From Begonia masoniana (taxonomy: Eukaryota > Streptophyta > Magnoliopsida > Cucurbitales > Begoniaceae): a DNA stretch of 64,000 bases. Numbering within the stretch: the stretch's first letter is position 1; each line of letters begins with the position of its first letter. This document shows positions 57,026 through 64,000 of the stretch, in pieces. The position numbers and the translations under genes were made by a program. A model generated the notes under the pieces. The model was not told the DNA's origin and did not search any database. It saw only the letters and a program-made list of their open reading frames with translations. The stretch is taken from contig CM039509.1 of NCBI GenBank assembly GCA_022432975.1, positions 9,824,621-9,888,620 on the forward strand, given 5' to 3'.

Positions 57026-57920
57026 GGTTGTTAGATTGCTTGGTGTACCAGTTTCGATTGTCTCAGACAGAGATCTGAGATTCACCTCTAAGTTCTGGAA
57101 GAGTTTGCACAAAGCTATGGGGACTCAGCTTAATTTCAGTACAGCCTTTCATCCTCAGACTGATGGTCAGACAGAGAGGACAAATCAGATTCTGGAGGAT
57201 ATGCTCAGAGCTTGTGTGTTGGAATTTCAGGGATCGTGGAGCAGGTATTTGCCACTGATCGAGTTCTCTTACAACAACAGCTTCCAGGCTACCATCGGTA
57301 TGGCTCCGTACGAGGCTTTGTATGGTCGAAAGTGTAGGTCTCTGTTATATTAGGATGATGTTGGTGAAGCCAGTATTGTTGGTCCCGAGATCCTACAACA
57401 AACAGCAGAGAAGATTGCCGTTATCAGACAGCGTATCGAGATAGCTCAGAGTCGACAGAAGAGCTATGTTGACATGAGACGGAGAGAACTGGAATTTGAA
57501 GAAGGTGACGAGGTTTACTTGAAGGTTTCTCCATTTAAAGGTGTAATGTAATTTGGAAGGAAGGGCAAGTTGAATCCTCGTTATGTGGGGCCCTTCCCTA
57601 TTTTGAAGAAGATTGGGAAGATGGCGTATCAACTACAGCTTCCGGCTTCAATGGAAGGCATCCACGACGTATTTCATGTGTCTATGCTTCGGAAGTATTT
57701 GCGCGATCCATCGCATATTGTGGAGGCGAGAGACATCGAGGTACAACCTACCTTGACTTATGTGGAGAAGCCTGTACGTATTTTGGAGTCTTCGATCAAA
57801 GTATTGCGCAACAAAGAGATTCCGCTAGTTAAAGTTCTATGGCGGAACCACGAGGTTGAAGAAGCGACTTGGGAGTGACAAAAGGATATGATGACTAAGT
57901 ATCCTGAGTTGTTTGTATAA
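57026..57920 (+). pseudogene. Gy4 integrase C-half and chromodomain-like tail (broken)
   Basis: Resumes Gy4 pol at RLLGVPVSIVSDRDLRF. Two integrase catalytic acids remain (VSD and GQTERTN); the zinc finger and first catalytic Asp, about 130 residues, are missing between 45443 and here. Stops: TAG 57351-57353 (Trp position), TAA 57549-57551, TGA 57876-57878 (Arg position). The tail LTYVEKPVRILESSIKVLRNKEIP and VKVLWRNHEVEEATWE leads to a natural stop at 57918-57920. Confidence 0.9.
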
Positions 57921-57960
57921 TTAAATTTTGAGGACAAAATTTTAAATAAGGTGGATGGAT

Positions 57961-60510
57961 TGTCATACCCGACTGTACGGAATATTAGTATTTTAATGTA
58001 AATAGTATTTTTGTAAATATAACAAATTAATTCAATTTCGCGAAAAGAAAGCGTTATTACGATCCTAATAATTAATATGGATTTTAAGAAAATTTCGGGA
58101 ATTTTAGAAGTTTAACGCCAATTTTACGAAAATTACGTTTATCGTAATATAAAGGATACTTTGGTAAAAATAGTAAACGGGGTCCGTTTTGGAAACGGAC
58201 AGTTTTAATAGAACCCTAGTAATAAGTTGGATTTATTGGCAAAATAAAGAAATTAAGAGAAAACGAATCGTTAACTAATTAACGAAACAAAGGACGAAAC
58301 TAATATAAAAACAATAGAAGGGCGTTATGGTAATTTACAAGCCAAATTATATTAAAACATGAATTTCCTCTTTCTTCTTCACCATTTTCACGCAGAAAGC
58401 TTTTTGCGATTTTCCTCCAGGTGATTCTCTTCACCTCTCACGGCTTTCCTCCATTCCGGCGGTTTTTCCTCCTCTGATCGTCTCGTTTTCTTCGTGTTTT
58501 CTCCTCCTCTCGCAACCCTAGGTATGACTCTATGCTTTTAGAGCATTATAGTTCAGTTTTCGTGAAGTTATACGTTTAGCGTTTCGTTTAGGGTTTCGTT
58601 AAAAATGTGATTTAGGGTTCGAGATTGATAGGTTTATCGTGTTGATGGATATAAAGGACGTATTGAACGTTGTTGGACGAAGTTAAATTGATTTGTGAGA
58701 AAAGTTAAAATTCGAAAAATTAAGGATTTTTGGAAAAACTCGCTAAAGGTGGTTTCGAGGTATCGAGCGCTCGAGCGTGAATTGTTCGTTAAAATGTCTC
58801 GATTAGTTAAGTTAGAACTTTAGGAATTTCCTTAGTTAAGAATTTCGTTAAGTTAGACGTTATTGGTTTCAATTCGTTTTAACGACGATGTTACGAATTG
58901 CCTAGGTAAACGACGCTCGTGGACGGAGCTTGAAGTTCAACGTGCACAAGGTAAGTTCTCGTGAATTACTGTGGCCGAGTGGCCTACACCATAAACCGGA
59001 GTTTGTTGTTGAGGATATGTTGGTGTTTCGTTTGTTTAAGTTGGTCATTGTTTCGTCTAATTGTTTTGGTTGGGTAGTTTAGGTTCAGTTGTTTTATAGG
59101 TTGATTGTTGTGATGGTATTTGTCGTGTTTTGATGGTATTCGTAGAGTTTTAATGGTATGCTCTTTATGTATGTTTATATTGAACTGTTCATGCATCATG
59201 GTTTAAAAATGTCATGAAAATGAATTTACGCATTGATTTATGAAAAGAACATGCATTGTAAAGGCAAGTAAAGTATCACATTAAACAACCATGACATGGT
59301 GTTATCGGGGATGAGGTTCAGACCTGGCGTTCCGTGGTGAGCGGGTTTTCCTCCCTTCAGATGGTGTGGGCTATCTAACCGCTGGACGTGCCCTATCTAT
59401 CTGTCGAGCATTTTCGATAACCATAGACTGACACGTACTGATATATAAAAAGGCATGGACGGTTTTCATAGAATTGAACATACATGATCATGCATTAGCA
59501 TTTACGTAAGCTTGCTGAGATTTTTATCTCATAGGTGTCTTTATTGTATAGGTGACATAGAGCAAGGTGAGGAGGATTTCCCTCTACCTGATGATCGTAC
59601 AGATTGAAGGAGAATGCCCGTGGGAGCATGCTGGGCAGTCGAGGTGCTTTTTGACCCGTGGGGAAAGACGTAAAGGTATTTTGGGACACGGTAGTTAGAT
59701 CGTAGGAAAAATTGTATAGTTGAACATATTAGGATGTTTGGGATTCTGGTTAGTTGATAGGTTGATGTTTTGATGTTTTTAAACGTTTTGGGAACCTGTT
59801 TTATAAATTTTTTTTGGAAAGTTTTCATTGGAATTGTTAGTGATGAAAAACAGGAGGAATTGTATAGTTTTAAACATATCCACGCAGTTTGTTTTTACGA
59901 AAATGGGTTATATTTTAATTGTTTTTATTAGGACAAATGTGTGGGAAGAAAAGTGGTTGGGAATGGAAAAGAAAGAATGGAAGAGGAAGAGAATAGGAAA
60001 AAAGGGGAGGAGGAACTCCCTGGAATTGAAGTTCCAGGGAGGGTGGCGATCGATCTCCTAAGGAGGGGATCGATCGCCCCTCTTGGCCGAGCTCTCTGGA
60101 GAAATTCCAGAGAGCTTGGCGATCGATCGCCCAGGGGGGCGATCGATCGCCCCTTGTGTATGGAACGATCGCCTATTGAGGCGATCACTGGGGAAAAACG
60201 CGATCGCTGAAGGGCGATCGATCACCTTAAATGGGCGATCGATCGCCCCTTGGTTTTCGGGGACAAAGTCCCTTTTGTCCCTCCTTCCTTGGCCGATTAA
60301 TTTTCCATTGTTTTAATTGTTTTTAAATAATTGTTTTAAGTTTATTAAATTGTTTTTAAGTTTTATTAAATGGTTTAAAAGCATATACTTCAACGATTTT
60401 GAATATTTAAAAGTTTTATTTCCGCTCAAAGGTTAGGTTTAAAGTTTTAAGTTATAAAAAAATAAATAAATAATTACGGGAAAATTAGGAATAGTGTAAG
60501 GGTCGCTACA
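57961..60510 (+). repeat. Gy4 3' LTR
   Basis: 2550 bp, same order as the 5' LTR with scattered substitutions and small indels. Candidate intron 58951-59551; hairpins 60010-60030 and 60089-60117; GCGATCGATCGC cassette 60043-60250. Confidence 0.94.
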
Positions 60511-62071
60511 TATGATGTTTTAATAGAGTTTATGAAGTCGTTTGTTTTGGTATGATTCTTTTCATTGTCTGATGATTTAAGTGCATTCATATTCCTGCAC
60601 CATGATTTAACTTCCAAGAATACGAAAATGTTTTATGTACATGCTCCTTTTATGAAAGAGATATGAATATGAAATGTATGCAACCATGATTAAGTGAGGG
60701 TTTGTGCGGTTTGACCATGTCACTGTCTAGAAAGGAACCAAGATTTCTGCCCGTAAGGGGGCCATGTACACGAACTCTGCCTACCCCCCTTCGGCATTAA
60801 TCCCTCCTTAATCCATGATTATGTGAACGATGAACAAGAACATGATTTCCATGATATGATCAAGAACACGAACATGAACATGACTCCCCTGATCTGAATA
60901 AAGAATGTGAACATGATTTTATTATGTATGCATTCGTGAGCATTCATGTATATGTTGCACTCCTTACTAAGCATTAGGCTTATAGTTATGTAGGTGATGG
61001 GTTTGAAGGTTAGGACCTCAAACCGAATGAAAATGTCTAAGTCGGGTTGCTGGATGGTGTTCATGGCGTGAATTTTGTGCTGGGTGGCGATTTTGACCAC
61101 GTGGTGTTGCTCTTAGTATATTTTAGTAAGGTTTATGATACTGAAGTATAAGTAAGATAAAGTTTTTTTTATGATGATGAATGCTGAGGTTGTCTGGTAC
61201 AATTTCATGTTTAAATAGGATTTTAAGACTAAAGGTTCATCTGTTTTTCTTTAAGTCTTCCGCTACGCATGTTTAAGTTTTTATGAGTAAAATGGTTTTC
61301 ATTTGAAATGAGATGTGAGAATATTTATAGAGTCAGTTCCAGAGAGTTAGCCGAACATTCGCCAGGGGAGGCGATCGAACGGTTGTCTATGTGTTCTGTT
61401 TTGTAAGGAAAAACAGTCGTCTAGAGTTGTAAGTAAAACATGTAAATCGTTGTCCAGAGTTACTTGGACGAATACGTCGTCCAAAGTAAGTAGTCACGTG
61501 ACTGTGGACGAAGAAATCACGTGGTCTGTGGACGACAAACTTAAGTAAGTCTATAGACGTTAATCTGTGGACGAAGAGTCTGTGTAACCCGTGAATGATG
61601 AAGTCACATGGACTGTGGACAAAGTATCGTCCAAAGTTATCTTCCATTGTAATGTCGACTAGAACGATGTCGTTTGAAGTGATAGCGTCTGTGGACGATA
61701 ACAACTATGTAGTCTGTGGACGATAACAACTAAGTAGTTAGTGGACGATAAAGTCTGAGTATTCCATGGGCGATAGTCTGCAAACGATAACGACTGTGCT
61801 GTCTGTAAACGATGACGTCTAAGTAGTCCATGGATGATAAAGCCGCCCGACCTTGTAGATAAGATTGTTGCCCGAGTTATGTCGTTCGACTCTGTGGATG
61901 AGTGCGCTGTCAGATTTATGAAAGAGTCGAGTTCAGAGAATTTAGGGTTTTTAGTTTGTTGTTTTTTTAAATGTCCACGAGTTATTTTTAAAAAAATTAC
62001 AAGTAGTTGTTCTTAGATTTAAATGACTAAGTTATGTTGAGATTATGCCGCAACCAACTAGGGTCGTGACA
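60511..62071 (+). repeat. Gy5 5' LTR, piece 3
   Basis: Resumes Gy5 LTR. Carries CCTTACTAAGCATTAGGCT at 60962-60980 and acceptor-like TTATGTAG|GTGATGG (AG ends 60993). At 61390-61860 it holds a degenerate repeat region rich in GTGGACGA and TCGTCCA words, including GTCACGTGAC at 61494. Ends GTCGTGACA. Confidence 0.8.
61390..61860. repeat. TGGACGA/TCGTCCA repeat cassette of Gy5 LTR
   Basis: A dozen or more irregularly spaced copies of TGTGGACGA or its complement in 470 bp, with AGTCTGTGGACGATAACAAC duplicated near 61690-61730. Located 200-680 bp before the LTR end. Confidence 0.75.
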
Positions 62072-62075
62072 ATTA

Positions 62076-62087
62076 TGGTATCAGAGC
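62076..62087 (+). other. Gy5 primer binding site
   Basis: TGGTATCAGAGC, four bases after the LTR end. The following leader contains CAACT|GTAAGTATG (GT at 62162), the same donor-like site as in Gy1-Gy4, but no clear acceptor and gag ATG follow. Confidence 0.9.
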
Positions 62088-64000
62088 AAAACCGAGTTCT
62101 AAAATCGGTTCTGTAAACTGCCTTCCAGCACAAATCGCCGCATGAGTACACTCTAACAACTGTAAGTATGTTTATGTTCATGTTCATGTAGTATTTGAAG
62201 TGATTTAATTGGATATTGCCTTAGTGTGAGATAAGTACTGATTGTAATTATTATTTTGTTGTTAGATTAATTGTTTATATGATTATGATTGTTAAATAGT
62301 GGGTAGAAAGTACTTAGAATGATTATTGTTATATTTTTCCTTGGGGTGAAAGGATCCACTGGGTTAGAAGGTTCCTTTGGACAAGGATGAATTTAAAGAA
62401 TATCTAGGTTTGCTCATAGGAAAAATGATGACCTCTAATAATAGGACGCTCATGGTGTATAGTTGTAAATACTACAAGGAAGATTTACTAAGATATTGAC
62501 AGAATGGAGGATAAGTGCAAACTAATGCTCCCGAGGTAACGAAAAGAGATTATATGGCCAATGACTACTCGACGTAATAAGGGAACTGGACAAAAGTTTT
62601 CCCAAGTATTTGCTCTTATGGGATTTGGTGTCGCTTACCAATCTACGGGAATATTAGGTACGATATTAATTTAGGAATAGGATGATTGTGTTAGAATATT
62701 TAAAGGAGAGTGAAGTAATTATCTTTTTTTTTTTGTCTTTTATTGAAGCTATGAGTACTCCCTATAAAACTAAGTAGTTAATGTTGGAGGTCTTTATAAG
62801 AAAAAGGGACAGTTAGAGTTAATCTTTACTCAAGAGGATAGACCCTAAGGGATAGGAGACGTAAAACAAGAGTGTATGCTCATGTATGGGAGGTTAATGA
62901 CAGAGCGTTTACTACCAAGGAGATATCGACAACGAGATTTGGTTTAGCAAATTATGAAGACATAGGTCACTAAAAGTGCACATCCTAGTAGGTGTATGGT
63001 CGACTAGAGAAGAGTTGACAATCCTGCATTTAAAGGTTATTTGGGCCAAAGTTATAATCGTTAGGAAAATGCGTGAGTTACGTTCTGTTACGATGAATGG
63101 TGAACCCTTAAGATTTTGTTACTATTAGAGGGATGTAGCTTACGGAATACGAGATTTAAATAGATGGAAACTGGATCCTAATCGATGAATTTTTGAGGTT
63201 TTACAATATGACAAAGCAGATAGAGGTTTAAACTCAACCACAAAATCATTGAGAGGTACTTTTGATCAACAAAGTACAATTGGTATGTTTAAGTGAATAA
63301 GGGAATGTGGTTGAGACCCGGATATTTTAGATCTATATGGAGTTGAAAGTATCTAGGTGAATGTTATATTCAAGAATTCAATTTAGGTTAATTGTTGAGA
63401 GGATATGAGAGGTGGCTATAACTTTGGAAGGTTAGAGGGTGTGTTTGATCGGTACCGAGTCGTGCATGTAAGATCTAGGCGCTGCTTAGGCGTGTTTGTA
63501 TTGACCATTACCGTAAAGAAAGCAAAGAGATCGAATCAAAATTAGGAAGTCATAGATTTCAAAGACATTAGAGGACCCAAAAAAAAATTTAATGTAAGGT
63601 GACACCCAAGGTACTAGAATTGGCCGTTCCCTAGAAAATGAGTACTGTCTTAGAAGACTAAACAATAAGGAACAATTATCTATGTGCGAAAAGATCATGG
63701 CTGCCATGGTACAGAAAAGGACTTGGGGAGGTTAAGGGTGATCAATAAATAAGTAAACGCGTCAAACAATTGGTGCTGATTAGCAAAAACATAAGAGTTG
63801 GAAATAACTTAGAAACCGAGATCTACTATCTAATCAGAGAAGAGTTTAGCACCTTAAGTAAAAGTTATGTATAGGGATTTAGATATGAGCTCGTAGTGAA
63901 TACAGGTTTAAGTTAAGAACCCCCATGCATGAGGCTTACCTCCGGGATGAATGTAGAAACTTCAGTGTTCGAGGAACCAGGAGGGTGAACCTTAATGAGG
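62088..64000 (+). other. Gy5 internal region without coding signal
   Basis: 1.9 kb where gag would be expected. No frame longer than about 70 codons, no zinc knuckle, D-T-G-A or RT motif, only scattered short frames. Either a heavily decayed gag or a non-autonomous LARD-like interior. Confidence 0.55.

Larger units (their letters stand above)
39614..60510 (+). mobile_element. Gy4: complete but decayed Ty3/gypsy element, relative of Gy2
   Basis: Plus-strand element with LTRs 39614-42132 and 57961-60510 and exact target duplication tatga (39609-39613, 60511-60515). Gag-pol resembles Gy2 but carries several stops, frameshifts and a missing stretch of integrase where NA-F entered. Confidence 0.94.
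29120..64000 (+). mobile_element. Gy5: gypsy-type element hosting Gy3 and Gy4; right end outside window
   Basis: LTR starts TGTAACAACCACCACG at 29120. It is interrupted by Gy3 (target taaga) and Gy4 (target tatga), resumes at 60511 and ends GTCGTGACA at 62071, followed by PBS and a leader. The three LTR pieces add up to about 2.4 kb, like its relatives. The visible internal region (62072-64000) has no reading frame of note. Confidence 0.85.

Overview
This window is repeat-derived plant nuclear DNA, probably from a eudicot with an AT-rich, retrotransposon-laden genome; the species cannot be named from the sequence. I find no host gene, rRNA, tRNA or CRISPR array. Almost every base can be assigned to an LTR retrotransposon, mostly Ty3/gypsy elements whose gag-pol resembles the chromovirus Tekay/Del type, plus two Ty1/copia elements. 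Primer binding sites are the usual plant TGGTATCAGAGC (initiator Met tRNA). Labels used here: Cop1, Cop2 (copia); Gy1, Gy2, Gy3, Gy4, Gy5 (gypsy); NA-F (gag-bearing element without recognisable pol); solo LTRs B, D, E; H (LTR fragment).

Left half (1-27304). Cop1, minus strand, is split by Gy1: its pol lies at 1-2513, its gag remnant, leader, PBS and 2.1-kb 5' LTR at 23525-27304. Gy1 (2514-23524, plus) has a continuous 1497-codon gag-pol reading frame. Its 3' LTR is cut twice: by the young complete Gy2 (10077-19877, minus, duplicated target gtcta) and by solo LTR B (20308-22327, duplicated target cagac).

Right half (27305-64000). Cop2 remnant (27305-28608, minus) was entered by the H LTR (28609), H by Gy5 (29120), and the Gy5 5' LTR by two complete elements: Gy3 (29207-38876, minus, target taaga) and Gy4 (39614-60510, plus, target tatga). 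The Gy4 integrase region was entered by NA-F (45444 to about 57025), NA-F contains LTR E (49619-56644), E contains solo LTR D (51510-56249), and D carries thirty near-identical 98-bp tandem units (52276-55215). That is seven nested levels of insertion with an array inside the last one.

Most notable. (1) All the gypsy-type LTRs, although otherwise diverged, share a punctuation that looks like a spliced intron inside the LTR: AG|GTAAGTTC, then a GGCC..GGCC pseudo-palindrome, and 0.4-0.6 kb later CTTACTGAG-like and TGTAG|GTGA-like signals. A second 59-66-nt intron-like segment lies between the PBS and the gag start. (2) Each family carries its own tandem or palindromic cassette roughly 200-800 bp upstream of the PBS: 26-bp repeats in Gy1, TGACGTCA arrays in B, Gy3 and E, GCAGCG palindromes in Gy2, GCGATCGATCGC palindromes in Gy4, TGGACGA repeats in Gy5. 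(3) The 30 x 98-bp array looks like a newly born satellite. Every polyprotein seen carries at least one disabling lesion.
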